From assembly GCA_022419385.1 (NCBI GenBank), contig JAJUBI010000003.1:1240001-1304000 (forward strand): a stretch of DNA of 64,000 bases. The letters are read 5' to 3'. Positions 23,505 to 34,809 of this stretch are shown in pieces (position 1 is the first letter of the stretch; the number at the start of each line of letters is the position of its first letter). Position numbers and translations under genes: made by a program. The stretch is from Paraconiothyrium sp. Pb-2020 (lineage: Eukaryota > Ascomycota > Dothideomycetes > Pleosporales > Didymosphaeriaceae). Below the pieces are notes generated by a model. The model made no database searches. It worked only from the letters and a program-made list of their open reading frames with translations, and was not told where the DNA came from.

Positions 23505-24374
23505 GTGAATGATAGGTTTTGTGGTTGTATTACATGTCCAATATCACTGGGTTGTTCAAGGTGGCCTCGAAGAGGGGGAGGGGTTTCTCGCCCAGATTTG
23601 ATAGAATGCCAAATTGTAGGTAATCTCTATATCGCATCGGTGGCCACAACGTGCATCTCGGCAACCCAGTCGTGCGGCCTGCACAACAACACAGAAGGAC
23701 TCACTTCTTGCAGTACAATTGCTGGTCAATGTTTTAGGCACATTGAAAAGCATTCTTGGAAACGGGATCGACAAGATGAGTGGCTGGAACACCTCATTCA
23801 ACCGCAACGATAATGGAAGCCCGCGTGCAATCTCTGTTGCCTCTCATCTCAATACTTCCACGTACAACGTCGCGGGCCTCATAAACAGCTGCGACATGGC
23901 TGGTCTATTGAATTATGGGGATCCGCAAGCCATAGACGGGTTTCTGGTGGATGCTGGCGATGAAGATATCGCATTCGCACTTTCATGCGAAACTGCCGTA
24001 TACGATTTCGAATGCTCTATGGTTAGAGGAAACATTTATCACTTCAATGCCACCCCGGAGAGTGGACAAGAAGCAGCTATCATCAAAGCACTGCTGTAAG
24101 TCGGCCTTGCCAGCTACGTGCTCTTTTAACAAGCATCCCTCGGAGTACTCCTCACGTATGGATTCATTCAGACGCTATGGGTCCCGCATTCAGTCAAGTA
24201 GGATTAGCGTACGCGGCGGGTGCATACACTGCCACGCCCAGCAGGTGGATGCCATACCGATGGGTTGTAGGACCGACACGAATCTCGAAGGCGCCATATA
24301 TAGGTCTTATTGTCCTCTGCTTTTTGTACGCGGGATTGGTTTTTGGCTCTACGATCGCGGCGTGGGGTGTCTAA
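23505..24374 (+). pseudogene. Decayed fungal membrane-protein gene (3' portion)
   Basis: Three protein-like pieces lie in different frames. One contains ISATQSCGLHNNTEGLTSC (about 23660-23720). The second contains NTSTYNVAGLINSCDMAG and a Cys-bearing stretch up to 24099. The third, 24171-24374, ends in MPYRWVVGPTRISKAPYIGL plus one transmembrane helix. The last resembles the C-terminus of large fungal multi-pass or single-pass surface proteins with a YRW-x-VGPTRIS motif. A GTAAGT at 24096 could be a splice donor, but the frames of the flanking pieces do not join. No start codon is evident. Confidence 0.45.
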
Positions 24375-25348
24375 CAATTGGTGGAATGTCCATGAGACGC
24401 AGGTGCTGCTAGTTGATAGGCTCTTTATTGGGTTAAAACTATCGGGGGTGTATGATCTGTTGATAGTGTTAATGTTTTGATGTTCTGGCCGACCATGACT
24501 GTGAAAAATGTTATGAACTAGTAGTGCCGGCTAGCGAAATGGAAGGCATCAATAATGATTGCGTCTTCTATTGTGATACCTTGTCGTTTTGTTGGGGTGG
24601 GTGTCGTATTGCAATTGCACCTGCAATACAACACCTACTCTATCGCAATAGATAGGAGTAATTGTGTCCTAACCGTGGCTTGTAGTAGGGCTGGTAAGAA
24701 CCGCTTACTCAAGCAACTCCCGTCGCACCTTTCAGACCTCACCATATTTCAACGTTATTCGTATTACCAATATAGGCAGGGTGGCGATCCTTGTTCTCTC
24801 ATACTTGTGGAGAATGGCAGCAGTTCGCGTGCACCCTTATAACCAATAGGACGAACCGCTCCAAGCCTCTCTTACATACCAAAAATCACATTTTACGTAC
24901 ACTAATCCTATAATGACATCTGATTCTTACTTCGAGATATGAGTATCAGAGCTAGGTTAGCTTCGGATTGGAGTCAGGCTTGGGGGCAAAAAATATCTCC
25001 TAAAATCGGGGCCAAAGGCTATCGCCTATGGGGCTGAACGCAAACAGCTGCCGTGGAAAACTATTAGTGTTGGAAACCCCACAAGTTCGTTCTGTTCGTC
25101 TAAAGATCTACACATCACGTCAGCACCAGAGCCTTGGCCCCAAGGGGCAGAGTAAATCCGCACTGCCCTTACCGCCAGGCACTGTTTTTGATCTCCGACT
25201 TTGTGTAATTCCTACATCGTCATAAGTGTCACGATGTGCTCTTTCGGTAACGCACGCGCCTAGTGAGCCTCATAATAGCACCTAGGCAGTATGTTCCGGT
25301 AACGTGCCAAGACATTTGACTGCCGCGTTTTCCGTCTTATCCAGCGTA
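24375..25348. other. No gene seen
   Basis: Only short frames without recognisable product. Confidence 0.45.
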
Positions 25349-25726
25349 TTATAGAGGGTGACCACACACTTTTGAGAAGAGAAGTAGCGTCAGTATCAGG
25401 CAGCATGCTAGTATTGATTCATCCCTATGCGCGATACCGTTTTCGTGGAGCTTTGATCTATCCGCTTCTTTCTCTGCTGCCTCTCGCATGTGGCTTTTCC
25501 CGTCAGCGTGTCCCCATCCTACAAGCAAGGAAACCTCGGAAAGAGCCTCCAACCTGCGTTCCTCGTGATTTTGGTAATGCTGATCGTGGTCTTTCACTCG
25601 CCAAAGTTCCTGGCTCATAACGTGGAGCTGCACTCGGCCCCGGGCGCAGGCTGACTTGAGATCCATCGACATCGACATCGAAGTAGATGGAGTGGATGGC
25701 ATGATGGGAAAGTCCGACTCAGCCAT
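25349..25726 (-). CDS. Possible small hypothetical protein
   Basis: A 125-codon frame from ATG 25726. It has a Ser/Met/Thr-rich start (MAESDFPIMPSTPSTSMSM), a charged middle and a hydrophobic C-terminus (ACCLILTLLLFSK). No family recognised. It is divergent to the secreted-protein gene, and a TGACGTCA site lies 5 bp upstream of its start, which slightly favours a real promoter. It may equally be chance. Confidence 0.3.
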   Translation of the reverse strand: MAESDFPIMPSTPSTSMSMSMDLKSACARGRVQLHVMSQELWRVKDHDQHYQNHEERRLEALSEVSLLVGWGHADGKSHMREAAEKEADRSKLHENGIAHRDESILACCLILTLLLFSKVCGHPL

Positions 25727-25730
25727 GTTC

Positions 25731-25738
25731 TGACGTCA
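25731..25738. promoter_or_regulatory. Palindromic TGACGTCA (CRE/ATF-type bZIP site)
   Basis: An exact 8-bp CRE between two divergent starts, 205 bp upstream of the secreted-protein ATG. bZIP factors of the ATF/CREB group bind this word. Use here is inference. Confidence 0.4.
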
Positions 25739-25787
25739 AAAACTACTGAGTGAGTAAAGTTTTGTGGCCTGAGATGCATTCCGAGTG

Positions 25788-25797
25788 TATATAAATA
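25788..25797 (+). promoter_or_regulatory. TATA box of the secreted-protein gene
   Basis: TATATAAATA lies about 146 bp before the ATG at 25943, a normal distance allowing a 5' UTR of 80-110 nt. Confidence 0.5.
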
Positions 25798-25942
25798 CCC
25801 TAGGTACGTGGTCGTTAGTTTCTCCATCAACCTCACTTGAGATTCTTACTCATAAGTTCCTATCATCACCATCACCTAGTTGCTCGAGATCTCTTCAGCA
25901 TCCCTCCAGACACAACAAGCACGCGAAGCGAAACCTAGCACG

Positions 25943-26575
25943 ATGCATTTCACCAGCATCGTTGCGACGCTTGCTGTCGCCAGCACGGTGATCGCGTTTC
26001 CCAGGTAAGGCATCCGTCGAGAGGAGCTATAAAAACAATCAATACCACGAGGCTCTAGACTAACAGTCATATCTGCACATAGCGACAGTCTGCGCCCCAG
26101 AGCCGGCGAGATGAATTTAGCCACTTCCAAACTAGGCAAAAGATGGTCCCTAGACATGAGTCAGTACCGACCAGAAAGCAAGATCACAGGCGACGAGGGC
26201 GTCGAGATATGGGACGTCAGCGGCTGCACTGCGCTCTTTTTCTTCAGCGACAAGTCCGTCTCGGCCTACCACATTGAGGCCGGCAAGGAGCAGGATCAGG
26301 TCAAGTGGGCGACGGAAAACGCCAAGGGCGAGGGGTCGACGAAGAAGGTCGTCTTGTACTCGCCTCGGTACAGCGAGACCGATCGGGAGAAGGAAACTCT
26401 GGTTAGAAGCATCGTGGAGGCTAATTCGGACATCACGGACATCAGCCAGAACGGGTACTGGATCGATACCGGCAACAGGAATCAGAGGTTTGCCTTCTTC
26501 ACCCAGCCACCGGAGTGGATTATTGGGTCGGAGGAGTATGACAACGGCGAAGATCCGCCAACCCCACCTAAATAG
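25943..26575 (+). CDS. Small secreted protein with CNF1/CheD-like Cys-His arrangement
   Basis: Exons 25943-26004 and 26083-26575 give 184 aa; the intron is 78 nt with a GACTAAC branch site. The first 19 residues form a clear signal peptide (MHFTSIVATLAVASTVIAFP). A possible Kex2 site KR lies at 40-41. The mature part has a single cysteine, Cys69, in WDVSGCTALFFF, and a histidine, His84, in SAYHIEAGKE. Their 15-residue spacing and setting resemble the catalytic Cys/His pair of the CNF1 deamidase fold, known as the CNF1/YfiH-like superfamily. That fold assignment is inference. The family is seen as small secreted hypothetical proteins in plant-associated fungi. The C-terminus is acidic and proline-rich. 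Function and target are unknown. Confidence 0.75.
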
Positions 26576-26794
26576 TAGCTTCATACTCTAGACATGTTGG
26601 CGCTTGGAAGTTGTTGTGTGGCTGGGGGATGCGCTTGTGAGTTAATTCTTGGAATGGGAGCTTGGTGACTTGGTGACTATTTCTCAAGAATATATAAACT
26701 ACAAATCCAAGAAGCGTAAATCAATTGTGCAAAGACGGCACGAATCAACTGAGCTCTATATGCATGCATGCTGTCACACATCGCTCTGTACCAC

Positions 26795-28514
26795 TTACTC
26801 CTCCACACAATCCCAACTATCGATCGCCTTCGGATCGCCCACCCCCTTATACATATTCCTCTTGGGATACTTGCAATGCGCCCTCTTGTAATCCACGCCC
26901 GCACTCTGCGTCCCGTTGACCCAGTGCGTTCCAGTGATAGTCTCAGGCGCATTTCCATTTTCCACCCAATCCACCACAGCCATAAGTACGTTCTCGCTAG
27001 GATCCAAGCTCTGATAAGAAGTAAGACTCTGCCCAATTACGCTCGCGCCGTCACCACCGGCGCAATGTGCTGTGCCAGAGATGCGGAAAAAGCGGTAGAA
27101 GTCATCGAGCTCAGCGGGCGTCTTGCCCATGGTTTCGGATACATGCTTGTAGTACCTAGGTGAATTCTCCGACGAGATGATGCCGTCCATTTGGCCATGG
27201 TAGTGCAGGATCTTGGCGCCGCGGGCTTGGACGGCGCTCAGGTCGCCCTTCCAGGTGTTGATGTCGGAAGGGTTTTTGATAGCCGCGTTGATGTAGTCGG
27301 TTTCGTTGATGGTGAGCGGGTTCCAGTTGGCGTCGTTGTAGATTGCATAGCGGAACCAGTCGACGTTGTAGACGAAGGGTTGGCCGTTGTAGACTGCGAA
27401 GGCGGCCACGCCTTCGGATCCAGGCTGCATGCGGGGGTAGACGAGGGATCCATCAGATAACGTAAGAGGGGAGAAGACCTTTTGGACGGTGTCAACTTGG
27501 ACAGCAGTCAAGCAAGATGAGGAGTTTGTGCTACTGCTACCGCAAAGAAGGCTGGATGCGTTGTATTTGCAGATTGATGCGTCTTCCAATATTTTGTCCG
27601 CATAGCCATCGAGTAGATCACACTGCTTCATAATGTCCTCGTGGACCACGGACCACATGGCCGTGGGTACGAATGTCGCGGAATCGAGCGGTCCAGTCAA
27701 GTTGTAGAAATGCCCACTCCACGAGGTCAGGTTGTTGAACGCGAGAGCTGGTGCTCCTGCAACAATACCGTCAAAATCCTTGGGGAAATCTTGGGCCGAT
27801 TTAAAACCTTGTCGTCCACCCGTAGAGCATCCGAGGTAGTACGATTTCTTATGCGGTACACCGTAGAACTGCTTGGTGATTTCCTTGCCTACCACAACAT
27901 TGGTATGGATCCTGTTGATGGTCAGTATGTTTTGAATTCGAATGAATGGCCGGACTTACGAGCGATAAGCAAAGTCTGCTACCACTTCCGGCTGGTTAAA
28001 GAAAGCGCCACCACTTGTGCCGTTATGGCCGTTGTTCGCGCCAACGCTTGCGAAGCCTAAGCTTGCGGTGTAGGCCATATCATCGTAACCGATACAGCCT
28101 GCTAAGCCCCCATTACCAGTTGAGAGGAAGCGGCCACTGAAGTTTGAACTGAGTTCATTGTCAGCAGGTCTCTTAGACACCCAGTCAACCAATGAGAATA
28201 GCTTACGGCAACCATGCTTCCATGTTGATACCCGAGCTGTTAGATGTAGAGACGTATAGCGCGATGCGGCACAGGTCTACAGACACGGCCTGGTAAGGGC
28301 TACCGCACGTTGCATTCCTATCCGGGATGGAAAGATTCTGCCCGGCAGCAACAAATTGCGAGAAATAAACCGTTGCGTTCGCAAGTTCGAGCTTCGAGGC
28401 GATGGACGCGCAGCTCGTCTGGAAGTCGTTCGTAGCATATTGTCTCGGAAGGAGAGTATCGGCGAGTGCAACGCCCGCAGTGAAGAGTAACTGAGCCCAG
28501 CGGTTGACCATCAT
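26795..28514 (-). CDS. Secreted tannase/feruloyl esterase family protein
   Basis: Exons 28514-28207, 28148-27960 and 27911-26795 give 537 aa with introns of 58 and 48 nt. The start is MMVNRWAQLLFTAGVALA, a signal peptide. Family motifs are GLGFASVGANNGHNG-like sequence in exon 2, the nucleophile elbow GCSTGGRQG with Ser195, an acid in HYHGQMDG (Asp408), and His448 in GTAHCAGG. Cys194 and Cys449 adjoin the Ser and His, the disulfide-linked CS-D-HC triad typical of tannase/feruloyl esterase B. Many Asn-x-Ser/Thr sites fit an extracellular glycoprotein. It should release ferulic or gallic acid esters from plant material. Start Met 1 or Met 2 cannot be told apart. Confidence 0.92.
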
Positions 28515-30549
28515 CTTTGCGAAGGCAGCAAGAGTGACGCAGCAACTGCTGAGATGTGTATACAGAAGTCCCCATCTTTTTATCCCATCACCCACGAGGT
28601 CAATGCACAATGACACACCTGCATAAGGCCCATCTCGGTACATCTGCGAAAGAGAGCTATTTACCCCGGAGAACCAATATCGATCCTGGAGTTAAAAAGA
28701 AGGAAGTGGAGCAGAAGCAGACTAGTGCCTGGCGCTAGTGTTTGTTTGGTAGATTTTCCGGGTGTACCACGGAGCGCGGCTGTGGCCCGCGGCTTTCCCC
28801 ACGTTTCGGCTCGAGCGACGGCAATTCCACGAAATGCACCTTGAGTCGCATAGGACAAAGGTGTCGACATCGCACAAAGGCTCTCTCGAACTGTATGTGT
28901 ACGCCAGGCTTCAATTGTTGATGGTTGCGATGTGCATAGGGCCCACCTGGGCACATCTGATGAACAGGAGGCGTACCTTTCGGGCGCTGGCGCGTTTCAT
29001 GCGAGTGGACACATTAGGCGCACATGCTTGCGATGCTTATGTAGGTATTTCAGAGCTCAGGAGAAAACATCAAGCATACATCCACGCGATGGAGCGTATG
29101 AAGAGACGGCAATTACAAAGAACACGATAATGGAAGGTAGAACACTATCGCAGACAACCTACCCTACACCACAGCCGAAAGAAGGTTTCATCACATGCAG
29201 GGTGGATATATGTTTACCCGGATCAACTCAATTGAGCAATTTCCCGTGGTACCGGTCGCCATCTCTTCCATGGTAGCCTTCCAAGGTTTGTTAGGGACCA
29301 GATGCAATGCATGCGTCACTTAGATTGTGTCATGCTTGACATTTAGCTATGAACGAAGAGTTTAGTAATCTTGAAAACCGCACCTACCCTCTAAACCTGT
29401 CGCTCCCGAGGTCTGTCGTCGTGAACGTCCGCATCGGACTCTCACGTATCACCAAGCAGGAAATGCCGAAGTCGCACTCAGGCTATTGACATGCTGACGT
29501 TCTTGACATGTTTGTGACCTCTTGGATAACACCTCACCACCTCTTTAACACATCGTCCGCTAGGTTTATACTCATGCTAGGTCAACGGAAGGACGAAGAG
29601 GTTCTTGCACAAATACATTGGCTCCGCCTCTTTATGATTACCTTTGCATATACAGAGTAAGGTATGTCCAAGTATGGCGGTCGATTGTAGGCTTTGTCGC
29701 GATGACGGACGCTTCTGCTCCACGCGCTCCGTTTTCGTATCTTTGTAGAATTTCTTGCCCACAACGATTAGGCCTTCTTAGACTAAGCATCTGAGCTCTG
29801 CAAGCAGGACTATAATCCGGGAGGATGATCCCAAGTCTTGCGCATCTGTGTTTTTCTTTCCTATATTGAGCCTTTCTTGTATGGCGTCGTCTCTCTGCTT
29901 CCTTTGCGGACAAAGCACCTCAAAAATAGCGACCATCTTTCGATAAATATGTAGGATACCGAGAGGTGCGAGAGAGTGAGTCCATGCGGTCAATTGTAGG
30001 CATGGAAGAGGCGCCCTCTTGTGACAGTGTTGATAGGGAGGTAAATAATCATTTGCAGAAAAAGATCGTCGTGCAAAGATCGCCGGGAAAATATGAATTC
30101 GATCTTGCAAGTGGTATGTCTGAATTGAGTCGAGCTATAGTTAACTTGTAGCTTTACACAGACTTAAAACATGGATGTAAGCCTTTTTCTACAAACAACT
30201 TGGTTCTGGAAGTCGTTGCACCTATCGCTACAAATGTGTGATCTATTGAGCACAGATCACTCGTTTCCATTGAGCAGAACAACACCAGTCGTCAGGAGTT
30301 CCTGAAAAAATTTGGCATAAACGATAACTTAGAAGGAACGAACTATCAGTGCTGCTTCCATTGGAAAGTCATACATGCGCTCTGGCACGCAGCTAGAACT
30401 GTAAGAGGATTGCACCATCTGCAACATGCTGCAGTACTGGCATGCACGCTAGGCGCGGAGCTTGACATTCACATAGTTCGGGCAGGCTGAGGTAAGATAA
30501 TATCTGACATGTTTTCATGAACGGATCAAGAAGCTGACGATAGGAAACT
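28515..30549. other. Upstream of tannase, no supported gene
   Basis: Two short segments (near 28615-28680 and 28930-28990) are alike in DNA and translate to related peptides containing AHLGTS. They may be remnants of a duplicated sequence. No gene can be built. Confidence 0.4.
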
Positions 30550-30716
30550 CCGTTGCTGTGCTGCAGGGTATATAGACCATACTCAAAGATACTAAGCAGT
30601 AAAACAAAACAGAAACCCGTTGCTGTGATGCAGGGTATGAAGATCGTATCAAGCAGTAAGACAAAACAAAAACCCATTGCCGTACGCAAGGATATCGACA
30701 GGAAAGCAAAACTCGC
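30550..30716. repeat. Imperfect tandem repeat, three units
   Basis: Units starting at 30550, 30617 and 30674 each begin CCRTTGC and continue to a GCAGTAARACAAAAC or GCAAAAC stretch. Lengths are 67, 57 and about 43 bp. No coding role seen. Confidence 0.55.
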
Positions 30717-30835
30717 ATGCCATTACACGAGCAACGGTGTTTCCGACTTCATCATATGCATGCCCAAACGCTGTGATGACCAGATCTCTTAGCTTTCATA
30801 CCCTCATCCGCAAACAAGCCATGACTACCCCTTCA

Positions 30836-32014
30836 TCACTCACGCTTCGCAGCCTTCTTCACGCGCTCAATGTGCGCATCTTCGTCTGCCCTCTGCCGCT
30901 TGTACGCATTGGCAGGATTCATGTACCGGCCCTCTTGACCCTTGCCAGGCTTCATCACTTTGAGGAGCTTCTTCGCACCAGCTGACATTCCTGTTGTCTT
31001 CGAAGGCCGAACGTTCTTCCTGCTGATATACGCATCGTCTATGAGGTCACCAATCTCATCGTTGTCCCGACGCCACTCCGGCTTCTGCTTCCACGCGGAG
31101 AATTTAGCAGCTGCTCCACGAGGCTTTGCAACGCTCCTGTCTGCTGTGATGAGCTTTCGTTTCATACCAGGGATTCGAGCGGAGCCGAGCTCTACAACTG
31201 TGGAGGCCTTTTCGGTCTTCGAGGCGGAAGCGGCTGAGGTGGCGGCTTGAAGCTTCTCGAGGGCTTCCTTTTCGGCCTTCTCGTCGGCGGTGGGTTGAGG
31301 CTTTGTTGAAGCCGTAACTGCAGAAACAGTCTTCGGAGCCTTGACTGGTGCAGACTGCTTGGGCTTCTGGACGTGGACAGTTCCTGAGCCGACGGCAACA
31401 GTACCGCTTGTGCCCATGCGGATGTCGGTGCGGAAGGGATTCACCGCAGGCTTCTTGCGACGAGCAATCTTCTTCGGGGGTGTGATGGGAGCCTCTCCAC
31501 CCGAAGCAGCTACCTGCGGAGGTACGCTGGGCTTTGAAGGGAACAACAGTTCTGTTCCGGGATCTCTATCGTCGTCCCTGGGCTCCGACGACGTTTTGGC
31601 CTTCTTTGTTGCCGGAACGCGATCTGAAGAGCCACTATCGCAGGCGATGCGCTTTCGCTTCAGGCCATTGTTCGTGTCTCTATCGTCAGCTCCGGGCTCT
31701 GACGACGTTTTGGTTTTCTTGGTTGCGGGAATGCGATCCGAAGAGTCATTATCGCAGGCGGTCCGCTTTCGCTTCAGGCCATTGTTCGTAGTAAGGGCGT
31801 CTTTGTTTGGGTCAGTGCATTGAACAGTCACAACGGCCTTGATGTCCTCGTTTGACTGACCTTCGGAAGAAGACCCAGAACGCGATTGGTCGGTCGGCTG
31901 AGGGTTCTTTGCAGAACTGGTCGCCGAGCTAGCTGACGGGTATTTGGGAGAGGTTGTTGTGCTGGCGGCTGTCGTTGATGAGCGACGAACGATGGGGGTG
32001 CGCGTCTTCAGCAT
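30836..32014 (-). CDS. Hypothetical lysine-rich nuclear-type protein with 38-residue duplication
   Basis: A single exon of 392 aa from ATG 32014; the open frame extends farther only to a non-ATG codon. It is almost wholly low-complexity and basic. Residues 76-113 and 114-151 are a tandem duplication (31676-31789 and 31562-31675), each holding NNGLKRKR and a VPATKK/IPATKK patch that together look like a bipartite nuclear localisation signal. The C-terminal 110 residues (FSAWKQKPEWRRDNDEIGDL, DAYISRKNVRPSKTTGMSAG) are the most ordered-looking part and may bind a partner. No known domain recognised. It diverges from the FKBP gene. Confidence 0.8.
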   Translation of the reverse strand: MLKTRTPIVRRSSTTAASTTTSPKYPSASSATSSAKNPQPTDQSRSGSSSEGQSNEDIKAVVTVQCTDPNKDALTTNNGLKRKRTACDNDSSDRIPATKKTKTSSEPGADDRDTNNGLKRKRIACDSGSSDRVPATKKAKTSSEPRDDDRDPGTELLFPSKPSVPPQVAASGGEAPITPPKKIARRKKPAVNPFRTDIRMGTSGTVAVGSGTVHVQKPKQSAPVKAPKTVSAVTASTKPQPTADEKAEKEALEKLQAATSAASASKTEKASTVVELGSARIPGMKRKLITADRSVAKPRGAAAKFSAWKQKPEWRRDNDEIGDLIDDAYISRKNVRPSKTTGMSAGAKKLLKVMKPGKGQEGRYMNPANAYKRQRADEDAHIERVKKAAKRE

Positions 32015-33271
32015 GATTGCTGTAGCAGCTCTGGTTTCGGGAGTAAAGTGGTCGAGAATGCAGTGCAAGAGAGGCGCTGTAAGCAAGAGCGCTGGGTATC
32101 GGAGAGATAAGAGTGTGTGCGAAAAGGTTGAGCGGGTGTTTTGAGGGCGGAGAGACTTCTAATAGTCTCATGATAGAAAGTAGTTGAAAAACCGGGGCCG
32201 TGAACAATACGGAAAGTAGTATTGTGCCTGCGGTGAATCATGGTCATAGCACTCTGCGCTCCACTAAGTAGCTCAAAAGGCACAATAATTGGTTGGCGCC
32301 AGTTGAAAAACTGTATCAAGGTATTCTGCTATTGTAGCGTAGCGAGTACGTACCTTGGAAGTGGCTGGTGAGGCGTTACTTTTGAACATTTGCGCTTTTG
32401 TGTACCTAAAGCACGACCGTTCGATCTCAACGGTTACGGCTCGCGTGGGTCCCATGATCACTACGGAAAACGGTACGCCGAACGTTATAAGCATCTTTTC
32501 GGTCGACTAGGGTGAGACTTGTGGCTGCGCCTGGATAGAATACCTAAGTTGGGGAGTACGCGAGTGGTTGCAGGCATCGCAACTACGAGGTACGTCGTAG
32601 TCAACCAGAGTTCCAATAGCTAATCTATACCTGGAACTCTGTAGAGGCTCCATATACACGTTCACTGCTTGTTGATCTTTGACGGCATGCATTCTACTAT
32701 AATTGGTTGGGTTGCCGCGAGCGAGGCATTGAGGGTGAGCCACCATTCTGAAGAAGAGGTTCGTGTGGTAGCAAAATTCAGATTCCTACCTCAAGAATCC
32801 AAACCACTTCAATCTTGTCGCGGCCTGGCCCATATGACGTTCTTGTGGCTTGGCGGTTCATAAATATCAGTGATCCTATGGGCCGCCCAAAGTGCTTACC
32901 GAGGGCCGCCACTGATGTTGAATGCTCTAGCAAAGCGTGCGTTATCCGTGATCATTCTTTGCGTTCCATTGGTGTGATGGCCAAGTATCAAGATACCATA
33001 CGCAATTGCGGCCAGCGCACCGGCATTTTCCATCACGAGAGCCCTGGTCGCAGTACTGAGGGCCATGGACGTTTGGAGGGTGCACTGATGTTCAGTGAAA
33101 GGCGAGCACGTGGCGAGGTGACAGGGATGTTGCGGCCAGATCTCGCGGACGGCTTGGCGTTTCCCCACATCTTAGATGTACCCCAACAAAGGCCACAGAA
33201 GCTACACACAACCTCCACCTCGCCAATTGTCCTTCAAAAACACTCGATATACCCCCGAACAACTCATAGTC
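32015..33271. other. Divergent intergenic region, no gene
   Basis: About 1.26 kb between the basic-protein gene and the FKBP gene. Short frames only. Confidence 0.45.
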
Positions 33272-33785
33272 ATGAAGGTCGCCGTCATCCTCGCCCTGGC
33301 AACTGCCGCTTTCGCCGACATCATCAATAACGAGGTACATCCCGCCACCCCGCTATGTACGGTTCAGTATAGCTAACATTGACCGTAGCACCTCAAGACC
33401 GAAGTCACCAACAAGGTCGAGTGCAACCGCCCCACCAAGGCCGGCGACGGCATCCAAGTACACTACCGCGGCACCCTCGAGAGCGACGGGAGCGAATTCG
33501 ACGCTTCATATAACCGCGGCCAGCCGCTGGGCTTCACCGTCGGCAAGGGCCAGGTCATTAAAGGCTGGGACCAGGGCTTGCTCGACATGTGCCCCGGCGA
33601 GAAGCGAAAGCTTACTATCCAGCCTGACTGGGCGTATGGGAGTCGTGGAGCTGGTCCTATTCCAGCAAACAGTGTGTTGAGTACGTAGATACAGGGAGTG
33701 AAGTAGTCTATGCATGCGCTAACGGTATGCAGTCTTCGAGACGGAGCTCGTATCGATCGACGGTGTTTCTAAGGACGAGTTGTAG
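33272..33785 (+). CDS. FPR2: FKBP-type peptidyl-prolyl isomerase, ER (FKBP2/Fpr2)
   Basis: Exons 33272-33334, 33389-33680 and 33733-33785 give 135 aa with introns of 54 and 52 nt. Residues 1-16 are a signal peptide (MKVAVILALATAAFAD). The FKBP domain is complete: VHYRGTLESDG, GQVIKGWDQGL, the MCPGEKRKL bulge and YGSRGAGPIPANS near the active site. The protein ends in SKDEL, an ER-retrieval signal of KDEL type, so it should act as a proline isomerase and folding helper in the ER lumen, sensitive to FK506. Length and layout match the single-domain FKBP2 family. Confidence 0.95.
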
Positions 33786-34809
33786 ACGATGGCAACGGCA
33801 TGATGAGGACACGATACCCGTGAATGGTGGTGGGTTACCTGAATGATTTGGTACATACGATATTGACGACATAGATCTAAAAAAGGCACATGACTTGGAA
33901 ACAATTGTGAATAGTTGATCAACTGCAATATATGATTTACTCTGTACTATCAGCAATCTCAGCGATATCTGTAGTGTCCCCATGTTCAACCGTGTACCGA
34001 TGATCTGCTCACAAGTAGATACAATTACGAGAAGAGGGATGCGGTCGCTTCATAGCGTGCCAGTGGAACAAAGTGGATAGCAAGGCAAGCTCTAGCGAAG
34101 CGAGCATCACCTTTAGATGCATAGCCCGCTTTGGTGAATGCGCTGATAGAAACAAGGTACGCCACATATTTTTGAACACTCCGGGGCTATTGCATGGATA
34201 TATCCGACAGCTAAAACCGGTACAGGCGTGGGTTGAAGGGATCTCTCTGAACATTCTATGGTACAGAATATTACCAACCGTCCCCATTCTCTGCACCATA
34301 TCGCTAGAAGTGAAGAACTGCAAGTATCACGAATGATGACGATGAACTATATTGCATTCACGCATCGAGATACAATATCGATCCCTTATTATGGGTGGGA
34401 AAATTCTGCCCGCTCCCGCATGGCTCCCTTTCACCGCGACGCATAGTCTTCACTTCGCCCTCCCAGCCACCTTCCGAATTTCGCGACAATAGGTACGCAC
34501 GGGCGGTGCTATTTCTGAGGGCGTAGAACACGCACAATAGCGAAGGTATCAACTACTTTGGATTCCGCGCGCCCTGCTTCTCCTCGAAACCGAAGCACTT
34601 TCGCCCCACCCACTTTGCCAATAACTCTTGCCCACTGAGCACTTAGCACCTTCCATTCCATTTTCAGAGCACGCACGCATTTCTTCTGAACTGTTCAGGC
34701 TCGTTCATTCCATCAAGCAACCTGACATTCTCCGCTCTCCACTCTCTACCTTCTCAACCCACAAACCACACCTCAATCGGAAATCCACCACATCGACCCA
34801 CCAACATAC
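33786..34809. other. Intergenic, no gene
   Basis: Nothing supported. The last 100 bp before 34810 are C/A-rich, a typical fungal 5' UTR. Confidence 0.45.
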
